The notes beneath the pieces are model-generated. The model saw only the letters and a list, made by a program, of their open reading frames with translations, had not been told where the DNA came from and made no database searches. DNA of 64,000 nt from Owenia fusiformis (taxonomy: Eukaryota > Annelida > Polychaeta > Sabellida > Oweniidae), in NCBI GenBank assembly GCA_903813345.2, contig CAIIXF020000012.1, forward strand, positions 29,400,684 to 29,464,683, in the 5' to 3' direction. Position 1 is the first letter of the stretch, and each line of letters starts with the position of its first letter. Positions 61,201 to 63,510 of the stretch are shown one piece after another. Position numbers and translations under genes: made by a program.

Positions 61201-63309
61201 GATATTTTGCATGTTAATGCCTTGTCTAGAAATATTAACTTTACAGAGTTGGTAAATGCATGAGGTTATCATTATATTGTAGGTCATGTTAACTTGTTTG
61301 CTAATATCTTATGTATATTTCATGTATATTTTAAGATCTTGCACAATCATTCTTAATATTATTTGGAATAAAAAAGTGAGGTAATTTACTTACTTTAGAA
61401 AAACTCTGCCACTTTGAAAGATATTAACCTTGATACAAGCAAATTTTTTAAGCACCATATGTTATAAGTGAGTCTTAGTGAGTTTGCGAAATCTCTAATA
61501 TACTATGTTGCCCTACTCTCACTTACAGTCTTTCTGTTGTAGATTCAAATACAAAGGTGCCACTTTGGAAACAAGAATTACAAAAACGAAAAACGATCAA
61601 TTTCACGCCCTCCCCCATTAACCAATCAAATAAGACTCCTATACGGATGTCCGAGGTGCCAAAGTGGAAGCGTGACCTAGCAGAGAAAAAGAAGTCAGAA
61701 GTGAATAACCCTGAATGGTTGAAAGAGAAAAAGGTATGACAGTTCAAATAATGTAAAGATTTTAGGTTTATTCAATGGAAAACCAATTACTTTTCTGTGT
61801 TATATTAGCAGATGTCTTTCTCAGATGCATGTTTAACCAATCAGTGTGCTATGTCAGTCATGTGCTATATGTTTAGCCAATCAGAGCTTAGCTTTTAATC
61901 ATATGGTACAGGTTTAACCAATCAAAGTGAGTTGTAATTCACATGGTAAAGGTTTAACCAATCACTGTAAGTTATGTCATTCACATGGTATATGTTCAAC
62001 CAATCAGTGAGTAATGTAATTCACATGGTATATAATCAGCCAATCAGATTGAGTAATGTAATTCACATGGTATATATTCAACCAATCAGATTGAGTTATG
62101 TCAGTCACATGGCACAAGTTTAACCAATCAGAGTGTATTTTGTTTACAGGAAGACCAGAACAAGGTTGAGAGTGATAGTACAGTGAATACCCCAGTGCCC
62201 CTCTGGAAACAAGAATTGGCCAAGAAGAGAGAGAAGCGTGCTTCACTCAGTCCTCAAGGTATGATAATTACTAGTTGTATGGTAGAGTCCTTTTAATCTT
62301 AAGCTGGGCAAGCTTAATGGCCTAGTCACATAGCCCGGCCGATGTCCGGCATCGGTAGAGCTCGGTGGATTTTTTTGGTGCCACCAAGCTCTCCTCATCG
62401 GAAGCAGAGCTCGGTGACGTGAACGGACTCCGTCCGGACATCTTCAGGCGACCGACCGAACACCGGCCGGTGACCGTACGGAGTCTGTCTCAAAATGGTA
62501 GTTTTTTTCTGCCGATGTGGCAGCAACTACCGGCCGGAGGTCGGCCGGACATCGGAAGGAATACAGCCGGTACCCGAGCAGGTAACAGGACACCGTGCGA
62601 TCGCCGGCCGGGTTGTTAACGGGCTTTGAACAGTGACCGGCCGATGCTCTGTCCCACATCGGCCGGAGCTCGGTCGGAGCTCGGCCGCTGTCCGTTAAAA
62701 AACCTCGTCCTCTGGTTGTCTCAGATGCACGGGACACCGGCCGATACTTGGCCGAGACGTGTTTTCCGATGTGGTTACAATGGGGCTGCGATGACATGAT
62801 GAGGGAGCTCGCAACAAACGCCACGGATGTCCGACCGGTGTTCGGCCGAGTTCGGTGAAAATTGCATCGCAGGCTCATCGTAACCTCATCGGCCGGGCTA
62901 TGTGACTAGGCCATAACAGAGATCATCAGAGGGTCACACATTCTAGAACTCCATTTTTATGTCATGACCAGAAGTGGTCATATATTGTTATAGTCTCCAA
63001 CTTTTTGTGGATTGTGTTTGGTGGTTGGTGTTTGGCATCTGTAACAAATGGCAGGTGTTAATATTTTGTATCTTGATGCCTTGTATAATCAGGTTTCAAC
63101 CATTGCTTCTCCTTTAATGTGTGTGTCTGCATGGGTCTTTCAGAGAAGGTATTATATATTACTATGTAAGGTATACATTGTATAAACTAGTTTCATATTT
63201 CATTATAGCAGTAATCCCAACTGAGACCAGCAAAGCTGAACCAGAGTGGAAAAAACAGGCACAGATACGTCGAGCACGATTAGTCAGTAAGTACGGCACA
63301 AGTAGTTAA
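10101..63309 (+). CDS. large uncharacterised protein, 21 exons, about 1865 residues; C-terminal tryptophan-basic repeats like phostensin/taperin
   Basis: Exons were joined by hand; every junction from 27565 onward keeps one open frame. The protein is hydrophilic, rich in Ser, Asp, Glu and Lys, with no signal peptide, membrane segment or folded domain that I recognise. Seen in it: a duplicated SPKVKPR-K-NKKL element (about 323 and 357), an acidic stretch (about 190-220), six copies of an EIDDIF-like motif (784-1148), two RVxF-type strings (KRVRF 1286-1290, KTIHF 1424-1428), and eight W-x-x-x-L/basic motifs at W1517, 1544, 1588, 1742, 1775, 1792, 1816 and 1846 (for example VPLWKQELQKRK). Human phostensin (PPP1R18) and taperin carry similar AWKR-LL-RRR segments plus a PP1-binding motif on actin-rich structures. 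A PP1-binding cytoskeletal scaffold is therefore my inference, not an identification. Exon 1 and the last exon are the least certain parts. Confidence 0.8.
10287..10355. repeat. 69-nt hairpin with 4-nt loop
   Basis: TGAAGTTTTGTCAA pairs with TTGACAAAACTTCA, and inside it TTAGAAATCT pairs with AGATTTCTAA around the loop AGCC. The stem is nearly continuous. The size suits a microRNA precursor, but the tiny loop and isolated setting suit a fold-back MITE remnant equally well. Confidence 0.7.
10874..11069. mobile_element. 196-bp MITE with CATGGGCGTAGCGC ends and 5-bp target duplication
   Basis: Ends CATGGGCGTAGCGC and GCGCTACGCCCATG are perfect inverses. ATTAG flanks both sides exactly. The interior includes TCTGGGGGAGAATCCCCAGA, itself a palindrome. 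Non-coding. Confidence 0.88.
11070..13300. other. intron 1 stretch with no recognised feature
   Basis: AT-rich unique-looking sequence with scattered short runs and one G-rich, TTACAAAGG-spaced low-complexity patch at about 12825-12905. No exon, RNA gene or element end could be supported. Confidence 0.5.
13307..13932. mobile_element. degenerate hAT-type element with a second hAT-like end and a BED-finger remnant inside
   Basis: Outer ends CAGAGATCACGGTA and TATCGTGATCTCTG are inverses, with TATATAT on both flanks. Inside, near 13425, starts TAGAGGTGTCACGGTTTC, a hAT-like terminus. On the plus strand at about 13595-13712 lies a reading SAVWKYFGTPISQGKRIG ... PCRLCEMPITF, the start of a BED zinc finger as found at the N-terminus of hAT transposases. 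The second half of the finger is missing, so this is a broken transposon. Confidence 0.6.
16120..16300. mobile_element. dispersed repeat with GTGGGTGCAAA core
   Basis: Shares CTCATTTTCAC ... CATGATTTTTCTCATTTT and GTGGGTGCAAA with about 19370-19560 (the duplicate), and inverted with about 40142-40351 and 56561-56770. A weaker match is at 57040-57150. The 40 kb copy shows short inverse ends (GTGATCTCC/GGAGATCAC). Confidence 0.65.
16420..16619. mobile_element. pogo/Tigger-type MITE
   Basis: Starts TACAGTAAAACATGT and ends ACAGGTTTTACTGT, with several GTGTTCAC motifs within. The tandem-duplicate counterpart is at about 19674-19862. A second partial copy follows at about 16740-16800. Confidence 0.7.
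16988..17555. mobile_element. DNA element with GGGC microsatellite and internal tandem units, present in only one duplicate
   Basis: Left end TATCGTACCTAACA is inverse to TTTTAGGTACGATA at the right. Inside are a (GGGC)n tract and about 2.3 copies of a 165-bp unit (TCTACAGGTTTCCAGCCAAA ...). Comparison with the right duplicate gives the empty site: TTCTTCCTTTTTTAGCAAAA there is continuous. Confidence 0.85.
17886..20515. repeat. tandem duplication, right copy
   Basis: Corresponding blocks lie at about 17890-18030, 18030-18165 and 19072-20515. About 900 bp between the second and third blocks, including a CAGGGG-type MITE remnant near 18402-18558, and a 197-bp stretch at about 19168-19365 have no match in the left copy. 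The site matching the left copy's transposon is unoccupied at about 20240. Confidence 0.85.
20851..21016. repeat. long imperfect fold-back (about 165 nt)
   Basis: The left arm (CTTCTAGACTTCCACCAACA CGAACATCAG) pairs with the right arm (CTGATGTTCGCGTTGGTGAT AGTCTAGGAG) at about 85% over 35 bases, and a small TTCACAT/ATGTGAG stem lies at the centre. A frame of over 100 codons is open across it, but its composition follows from the inverted repeat. A GA microsatellite follows. Confidence 0.7.
21173..21330. mobile_element. pogo/Tigger-type MITE, degenerate
   Basis: Begins CCAGTAAAATCTGTATATCT and has CTCTCAATGTGAACAC twice in direct repeat, ending GAATTAAACAGGTTTCACTA. Same family as the copy at 24774. 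Confidence 0.6.
21420..22430. other. intron 1 stretch with no recognised feature
   Basis: AT-rich; no splice-bounded open frame, RNA gene or element ends could be supported. A short C run occurs at about 22390. Confidence 0.5.
22433..22628. mobile_element. MITE of the CAGGCC(C/T)GTAGCCAGG family, right end degraded
   Basis: Shares CAGGATTTGCCAAGGGGGTT, GACAATTTTGG and GGTGAAAA-TGCATGATTTTG with the better copies at 28829 and 37286. A further partial copy lies at about 22733-22872 and a very degraded one at about 26205-26430. Confidence 0.7.
23000..24069. other. intron 1 stretch, mostly featureless
   Basis: Only a partial pogo-type MITE right end (GTTCAGATATACAGGTTTTA near 23785-23812) is recognisable. 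No exon is supported. Confidence 0.5.
24070..24235. mobile_element. pogo/Tigger-type MITE, subfamily B
   Basis: Ends TACTGTAAAACTTGTGTAAG and CACTTTACAGGATTTACTGTA are inverse. The interior has GGAACACC and GTTCCACTT instead of the GAACACC/GTGTTCA of subfamily A. A sister copy lies at 45208-45382. Confidence 0.75.
24490..24597. repeat. minisatellite, unit about 25 bp
   Basis: Four to five copies of ACCAAGGAAAATATCATATT. Open in one frame (ENIILTKENI...), but only because the unit has no stop. Confidence 0.85.
24774..24977. mobile_element. pogo/Tigger-type MITE, subfamily A
   Basis: Starts TACAGTAAAACCTGTCGAAT and ends ATAGGTTTTACTGTA, with TA at both outer edges as expected for Tc1/mariner/pogo elements. 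Interior CAGCCAAAAGTGTTCTGATT. Confidence 0.8.
25015..25086. repeat. 20-bp tandem repeat
   Basis: Four copies of ACATATAAGGTCATGT just right of the MITE at 24774. Confidence 0.85.
25417..25571. mobile_element. pogo/Tigger-type MITE, subfamily A
   Basis: Starts TACAGTAAAACCTGTCTAAT, ends TACAGACTTTACTGTT. Shorter interior than the copy at 24774. Confidence 0.78.
25572..27500. other. end of intron 1, little recognisable content
   Basis: Contains a very degraded MITE at about 26205-26430 and the palindromic element at 26474. Otherwise AT-rich sequence without a supported exon. Confidence 0.5.
26474..26556. mobile_element. short palindromic MITE with (C)CCAGAATTCA ends
   Basis: AACCCAGAATTCAAAGATGA is inverse to TCATCTATGAATTCTGGGTT. 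A second member lies at 41824-41919, making a small family. Confidence 0.75.
27501..27621 (+). CDS. large gene exon 2, start-codon exon with GC donor
   Basis: An acceptor (CAATTTTCAG) is followed by 64 untranslated bases and an ATG at 27565. It codes MTEKGEQGHQYRAGSPLSK, then AAG and the non-canonical donor GCAAGT. Phase 0 joins exactly to exon 3 to read SPLSKKRERTFSPPR. GC-AG introns are a known minor class and usually have strong flanking matches, as here (AAG/GCAAGT). Confidence 0.65.
28366..28425. repeat. microsatellite (CAAA)n
   Basis: About 14 nearly uninterrupted AAAC units. Confidence 0.95.
28480..28615. repeat. minisatellite with core TATCATGAGAAA
   Basis: About six diverged units (ACCTAATATCATGAGAAA). 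Intronic and non-coding. Confidence 0.75.
28829..29013. mobile_element. MITE, CAGGCCCGTAGCC family, with GAGCA duplication
   Basis: Left CAGGCCCGTAGCCAGG and right CCTGGCTACGGGC are inverse. GAGCA lies directly outside both ends. 185 bp, non-coding. Confidence 0.82.
29202..32953. repeat. satellite-like array of two units in order A-B-A-B-B-B-A
   Basis: Unit A is about 464 bp (29202, 30256, 32492) and unit B about 591 bp (29666, 30720, 31311, 31902). All junctions share CTATTAG. Copies differ by only a few bases over 3.7 kb, so amplification or homogenisation is recent. Short open frames recur on both strands but are not bounded by splice or codon signals. Pieces of a pogo-type MITE lie outside both ends, as if the array sits inside it. 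Confidence 0.92.
29911..29924. promoter_or_regulatory. 14-bp palindrome containing a consensus CRE, repeated in each B unit
   Basis: TTATGACGTCATAA is a perfect palindrome around TGACGTCA, the CREB/ATF site. The same sequence occurs at 30965, 31556 and 32147. Whether any factor binds is not known; the site may be incidental to the satellite. Confidence 0.45.
32954..33380. mobile_element. pogo-type MITE interior, tandemly duplicated
   Basis: CTCTTATCT-AATACCTCTCAATGTGAAC begins two about 210-bp direct copies, each followed by TTTAACTGTTACAGTTTAAC. The matching left end (TACAGTAAAGCTTATAT) is at 29183, on the far side of the satellite array. Confidence 0.65.
33734..34239. mobile_element. possible piggyBac-like non-autonomous element (weak)
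   Basis: The right end reads GCACGCTAAAGGTTAA after a GC-rich CCGCCGAGAC-type block; TTAA also occurs near 33735. A GC-rich block at each end contrasts with the AT-rich surroundings. The inverted ends are poor, so the superfamily is a guess. Confidence 0.3.
34345..34509. mobile_element. MITE with CAGGGGTTTCA ends, uninterrupted copy
   Basis: Starts CAGGGGTTTCACTAGACTT, ends CTAATGAAACCCCTG. It shows the original length (165 bp) of the element at 5992 before that copy was invaded. Confidence 0.82.
35236..35266 (+). CDS. large gene exon 3 (31-nt micro-exon)
   Basis: TTTTCAG acceptor and GTAAGT donor enclose 31 bases coding KRERTFSPPR plus one base; phase 0 to 1. The reading frame continues cleanly into exon 4. 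Confidence 0.75.
35295..36400. repeat. 1.1 kb minisatellite, unit about 47 bp, right after exon 3
   Basis: About 23 units built from TTAATTAAAGGGGCACTGTC, TGTCCCCTAGTGCTAGCTGT and CAGACTA. Each unit contains a pyrimidine-rich run ending in CCCCTAG, which looks like a 3' splice site. It starts about 30 bases after the exon 3 donor. Confidence 0.93.
36655..36725 (+). CDS. large gene exon 4, with a tandem (NAGNAG) acceptor
   Basis: Codes AEEENVKTPRIKGDTPRN then KIEREE; phase 1 to 0; donor GTAGGG. The acceptor reads TTTCAGCAG, so splicing at either AG is possible and would add or drop one residue without changing the frame. Confidence 0.8.
37286..37484. mobile_element. MITE, CAGGCCCGTAGCC family, with AATGT target duplication
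   Basis: Ends CAGGCCCGTAGCCAGG and CCCCTAGCTAAGGGCCTG. AATGT is exact on both sides (37281-37285, 37485-37489). Confidence 0.87.
38574..38753 (+). CDS. large gene exon 5
   Basis: Sixty codons, phase 0 at both ends: LIKQRPKSVFDTISLFNQIE, then a Ser/Lys/Asp-rich tail (NSSTQENSSSKDKSSPTMEK). TTTGTAG acceptor; the donor GTACTT is weak. The VFDTISLF string loosely resembles the EIDDIF motif of exon 12. Confidence 0.75.
38754..39764. other. intron 5, left part, no recognised feature
   Basis: AT-rich with T-rich low-complexity runs near 39417-39590. Nothing else is supported. Confidence 0.5.
39765..39975. mobile_element. 211-bp MITE with long inverted ends, related to the element at 62318
   Basis: TATGTCACATTTTCTCCGAT at the left is inverse to the right end (reading TAGGTCACATTTGCTCCGAT on the other strand), and pairing continues into CCGGC-rich sequence for about 35 bp. 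GCCTAG-GTCACAT and CGGCCG strings recall the larger GC-rich element. The target duplication is unclear. Confidence 0.7.
40483..40572 (+). CDS. large gene exon 6
   Basis: Thirty codons, phase 0 at both ends: KYGLSGYHGDNKTEDDLDN then ILASNNSASDK. Acceptor TTATTTTAG, donor GTATAA. A transposon with a CCGT microsatellite starts about 30 bases after the donor. Confidence 0.8.
40600..41775. mobile_element. repeat-rich DNA element with CCGT microsatellite and five 120-140-bp units
   Basis: Bounded by TATCCCATCGAACGAAG and TGTTCGATGGGATTCG, which are inverse over about 12 bases. It contains a (CCGT)n/(ACGT)n tract at about 40643-40722 and repeats of AAAAGTAGTGGAGCGATTTT plus GAAGGCGGCCATTTT. Plan and content parallel the element at 16988. 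Non-coding. Confidence 0.75.
41824..41919. mobile_element. short palindromic MITE with CCCAGAATTCA ends
   Basis: ATCCCAGAATTCATAGATGA is inverse to TCATCTATGAATTCTGGGAT. Same family as 26474-26556. Confidence 0.8.
41940..43260. other. intron 6 stretch with no recognised feature
   Basis: AT-rich, no supported exon or element ends. Confidence 0.5.
43262..43432. repeat. 22-bp minisatellite (GTTGAAATTAACATGTACAT)
   Basis: About seven units, alternating GTACATG and GCACATG variants. Each unit contains a near-palindrome around ACATGT. Confidence 0.88.
43790..43855 (+). repeat. duplicated 3' splice site of exon 7
   Basis: TTGAATTGCACTTTTAGGCC occurs twice, 46 bases apart. The second copy is the acceptor used in the model. 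Using the first would bring in a short stretch (ACATTTATTAATTACATAG) with a stop in some frames. Confidence 0.8.
43848..44774 (+). CDS. large gene exon 7
   Basis: 309 codons, phase 0 at both ends (residues 144-452). It starts AKANIGAERHQTRSHSEGS, then SLEALLESLPETSIDGDDV, a strongly acidic stretch, and two copies of SPKVKPR-K-NKKL 34 residues apart. Donor GTTTGT. The acceptor string GCACTTTTAGGCCAAG occurs twice, the first copy 46 bases upstream (see the separate repeat). Confidence 0.85.
45208..45382. mobile_element. pogo/Tigger-type MITE, subfamily B
   Basis: Starts TACAGTAAAACCTGTTTAAG and ends TTACTGGTTTTACTGTA, with TA at the edges. Interior GGGAGGTGTTCCAGAG and GTTCCACC as in the copy at 24070. 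Confidence 0.78.
45730..45885. repeat. minisatellite, core ATGTGAAATCTCAATGTGAA
   Basis: About seven irregular units in intron 7. Confidence 0.8.
46455..46685. repeat. 39-bp minisatellite ending at the exon 8 acceptor
   Basis: About six units of ACCCTGTTGGTGCTGCCATC plus TATAGTGTTTATATTAAAT. The last unit runs to about 16 bases before the acceptor AG. Each unit contains CCATCTATAG or similar, an acceptor-like string. Confidence 0.9.
46702..46815 (+). CDS. large gene exon 8
   Basis: Thirty-eight codons, phase 0 at both ends: DSDSEDSIDGIQAYLNDAF then DSILLDTNTLLANNTAVLE. Acceptor CTGTTCCAG, donor GTTTGT. IQAYLNDAFDSILLD looks like an amphipathic helix related in style to the exon 12 motif. 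A tandem repeat ends just before the acceptor. Confidence 0.82.
47325..47412. repeat. short minisatellite (GTGTGGTAACTAGACT)
   Basis: Four to five units of about 20 bp in intron 8. Confidence 0.75.
47738..47803 (+). CDS. large gene exon 9
   Basis: Twenty-two codons, phase 0 at both ends: SYEKDKEVSMATEPFPRPV then TIK. Acceptor TTGTTAG, donor GTAATT. Confidence 0.75.
48013..48622. mobile_element. non-autonomous hAT-type element, 610 bp, exact 8-bp target duplication
   Basis: Ends TAGGGCCGTGCC and GGCACAGCCCTA. CTTCAAAT is duplicated exactly on both sides. The end regions hold repeated CCGAACCG/CGGTTC motifs, as in the element at 1949, but the sequences differ. It lies in intron 9. Confidence 0.93.
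48833..48889 (+). CDS. large gene exon 10
   Basis: Nineteen codons, phase 0 at both ends: KPVPMVTESNTIPDKIILK. Acceptor TTTTTCAG, donor GTAGGT. Its sequence (KPVPMVTESN) echoes exon 9 (EVSMATEPFP, RPVTIK), suggesting the two may be duplicates. Confidence 0.75.
49026..49056 (+). CDS. large gene exon 11 (31-nt micro-exon, tentative)
   Basis: TTGTTCAG acceptor and GTGAGT donor enclose codons for LLIMTEESRG plus one base. Its phase 1 end is exactly what the next exon needs (GETRVKMAERR). The alternative is that exon 12 carries its own start codon at 50409. Confidence 0.55.
49057..50394. other. intron 11, no recognised feature
   Basis: AT-rich, without repeats or element ends that I can name. 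An internal promoter for a transcript starting at the exon 12 ATG is conceivable but not supported by any motif. Confidence 0.45.
50395..52649 (+). CDS. large gene exon 12, main 2.2 kb coding exon
   Basis: About 751 codons (residues 542-1293), open from an ATAG acceptor to an AAG/GTTTGT donor. The polypyrimidine tract is poor and an ATG at 50409 could also begin translation. It contains six motifs of the form EEIFG, DDLF, DDIF, EDIF, KDLFG and KNLF; three are preceded by W/F-K/R-I-V/I-P segments (KWRIVPAKPE, SWKIVTPRQK, SFQIIPAVNG). Near the end a coding minisatellite repeats SYHGNQQ. It closes with PPHKRVRFNPK, which fits the RVxF phosphatase-1 docking pattern. Without splicing, the frame would run 22 more codons to a stop at 52718. 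Confidence 0.93.
52680..52900. repeat. 22-24-bp minisatellite after the exon 12 donor
   Basis: Units of ACACATAGGTTGTGTCTAAT, regular at 52825-52900 and diverged at 52690-52800. It starts about 30 bases after the donor. Confidence 0.85.
53520..53699 (+). CDS. large gene exon 13 (end duplicated into a minisatellite)
   Basis: Sixty codons, phase 0 at both ends: PEVHLIKPNPKHTQHQNVV, GSVPIDGSVFQDGEYANID, DMQTTVADLIHYHTQ. Acceptor TTCCTGTAG, donor GTAATT. The donor recurs every 24 nt in the next stretch, so the real 3' end could be at 53699, 53723 or 53747 without breaking the frame. Confidence 0.82.
53676..53995. repeat. 24-bp minisatellite composed of the exon 13 end plus donor
   Basis: The unit GTAATTATTCACTACCATACACAG is written here in two parts: GTAATTATT and CACTACCATACACAG. 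Eight junctions keep CAG/GTAATT; variant units with ATATAGGCCC alternate later. Twenty-four bases is a whole number of codons, and the first two extra units are open in frame. Confidence 0.93.
54000..55440. other. intron 13, left part, no recognised feature
   Basis: AT-rich with short TTATAT/TCATTCTAG-like repetition. No exon supported. Confidence 0.5.
55445..55555. mobile_element. palindromic MITE 1 of the intron 13 cluster
   Basis: TTATATAATGGTTC at the left is inverse to GAACCATTATATAA at the right, with further pairing of CTGTATATCG-type strings. About 111 bp. Confidence 0.75.
55562..55860. mobile_element. MITE 2 of the intron 13 cluster
   Basis: TATGCCACTCTAAGTTCAAT is inverse to ATTCGACTTAGAGTGGTATA (27 of about 28 bases with few mismatches). 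TATACGATGACGATATACC lies inside. Non-coding. Confidence 0.78.
55871..56004. mobile_element. palindromic MITE 3 of the intron 13 cluster
   Basis: ATCCTATGATTTATGAGTGA is inverse to TCACGAGTAAATCATAGGAT, and pairing continues into TATGATTTT/AAAATCATA. The centre has GCGAGCGTAGCGAGAG. Confidence 0.78.
56013..56292. mobile_element. MITE 4 of the intron 13 cluster
   Basis: TATTCCATAGTT is inverse to AACTATGGAATA. It may form one larger unit with the preceding palindrome, because ATCCTATGA recurs near 56271. Confidence 0.6.
56474..56524 (+). CDS. large gene exon 14
   Basis: Seventeen codons, phase 0 at both ends: KAETGESSTDLDFSVIT. Acceptor GTATTGCAG, donor GTAAGT. Confidence 0.78.
57880..58051. 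repeat. inverted repeat around GGCCCCCACGTGAT
   Basis: A perfect 14-bp inverted pair, GGCCCCCACGTGAT and ATCACGTGGGGGCC, both containing the E-box CACGTG. A third CCACGTGGGG lies between them. Probably a MITE interior, but no outer ends were found. Confidence 0.65.
58393..58540 (+). CDS. large gene exon 15
   Basis: Codes TTSHLDSEANKQKTALSK, QGSLAQRRRPTRKNIKST and ELTLFEDST plus one base; phase 0 to 1; basic in the middle. Acceptor CTTGTAG, donor GTTAGT. A 23-bp tandem repeat starts about 10 bases after the donor. Confidence 0.82.
58551..59075. repeat. 23-bp minisatellite right after the exon 15 donor
   Basis: About 22 units of AATCAATGGGTAACTTAACAT. Each holds GGGTAACTT, a donor-like string. 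It fills most of intron 15, and units with and without the ATA are mixed. Confidence 0.92.
59229..59449 (+). CDS. large gene exon 16
   Basis: Codes PRPKTIHFDEDHDYEKLDE then a proline-rich stretch (SPTPAATPKMPLKLTPIPG, GRPMPGIKTPLQKLPGLG). KTIHF fits the RVxF-type phosphatase-1 docking consensus and is followed by acidic residues, as docking sites often are. Acceptor TTTTTTGCAG, donor GTAAAC, phase 1 to 0. Confidence 0.87.
59932..60142 (+). CDS. large gene exon 17 (tryptophan-basic repeats 1-2)
   Basis: Codes SSEAPGWLSKLRRKPDGDK and EKPAWMKDALEKTKR, the first two of eight P-x-W-x3-L/basic repeats. Acceptor CTTTCAG, donor GTATTT, phase 0 to 1. Confidence 0.87.
60504..61013 (+). CDS. large gene exon 18 (repeat 3 plus Ser/Arg/Pro-rich stretch)
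   Basis: 170 codons with KPNPPWMVQLRRSGRNNRP and then many SPR/SPF/SPS serine-proline sites (DSPRSESP, NSPRSSGRESP) that look like kinase targets. Acceptor TTTTTACAG, donor GTCAGT, phase 1 to 1. Confidence 0.85.
61062..61240. repeat. dispersed repeat (inverted copy) after exon 18
   Basis: TATAGTCTCCAACTTTTTTG ... TGTAACAAATGGCAGGTGGT is the reverse of the repeat at 6930, and recurs in the same orientation at 62966-63085. Reading through the donor would run into it for about 80 codons before a stop. Confidence 0.65.
61543..61733 (+). CDS. large gene exon 19 (repeats 4-6)
   Basis: Contains TKVPLWKQELQKRKTINF, SEVPKWKRDLAEKKK and NNPEWLKEKK, the clearest of the tryptophan-basic repeats. Acceptor TTGTTGTAG, donor GTATGA, phase 1 to 0. 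Confidence 0.87.
61790..62145. repeat. minisatellite with CCAAT boxes filling intron 19
   Basis: About nine units of roughly 40 bp: TTTAACCAATCAGAGTGAGT plus TATGTCATTCACATGGTATA. Each unit carries ACCAATCA (a CCAAT-box match) and several carry GTGAGTT (donor-like). The last unit merges into the exon 20 acceptor. Confidence 0.9.
62150..62258 (+). CDS. large gene exon 20 (repeat 7)
   Basis: Contains TPVPLWKQELAKKREKRAS, almost a copy of repeat 4 in exon 19. The acceptor TTTGTTTACAG is formed by the last unit of the intronic tandem repeat. Donor GTATGA, phase 0 to 1. Confidence 0.85.
62318..62913. mobile_element. GC-rich 596-bp DNA element with 3-bp TAA target duplication
   Basis: TGGCCTAGTCACATAGCCCG at the left is inverse to the right end, and pairing continues through CGGCCGATG, about 30 bp in all. 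TAA flanks both sides. TWA duplications of 3 bp are typical of PIF/Harbinger, so that family is the likely one. The interior is full of CCGGCCG motifs. A 144-codon minus frame inside is a by-product of high GC. Confidence 0.85.
63212..63309 (+). CDS. large gene exon 21 (repeat 8; possibly terminal)
   Basis: Codes IPTETSKAEPEWKKQAQIRR then ARLVSKYGTSS and a TAA stop that overlaps AATAAA. However, a consensus donor GTAAGT sits at 63287 inside LVSKYG, so the exon may instead splice on to sequence beyond the right edge. The acceptor is ATAGCAG, another tandem acceptor that could add one residue. Both readings are open. Confidence 0.65.
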
Positions 63310-63344
63310 TAAAAGCACAATTAGTCAGCACAATTAGCCAGTAT

Positions 63345-63510
63345 GCAGTAAAACCTCTAATCCGAACACCTCTCAATTTTAATGTTTTCTGAACAAACAC
63401 CTCTAAAATTGAATGCTTTCTGAATGAACACCTCTAAATTTGAATGCTTTCTGAACGAACACCTATCAATTTGAATGTATTGTGAACACCTCTTGATTTT
63501 AATGTTTCCC
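63345..63510. mobile_element. pogo/Tigger-type MITE left part with internal tandem repeats
   Basis: GCAGTAAAACCTCTAATCCG starts it, then ACACCTCTCAATTTGAATG-like units repeat about five times. No right end is seen. Confidence 0.6.

Noticed and set aside
62444-62878. 144-codon minus-strand frame
   Set aside because: It lies wholly inside the GC-rich transposon with inverted ends; stop codons are rare there because of composition.
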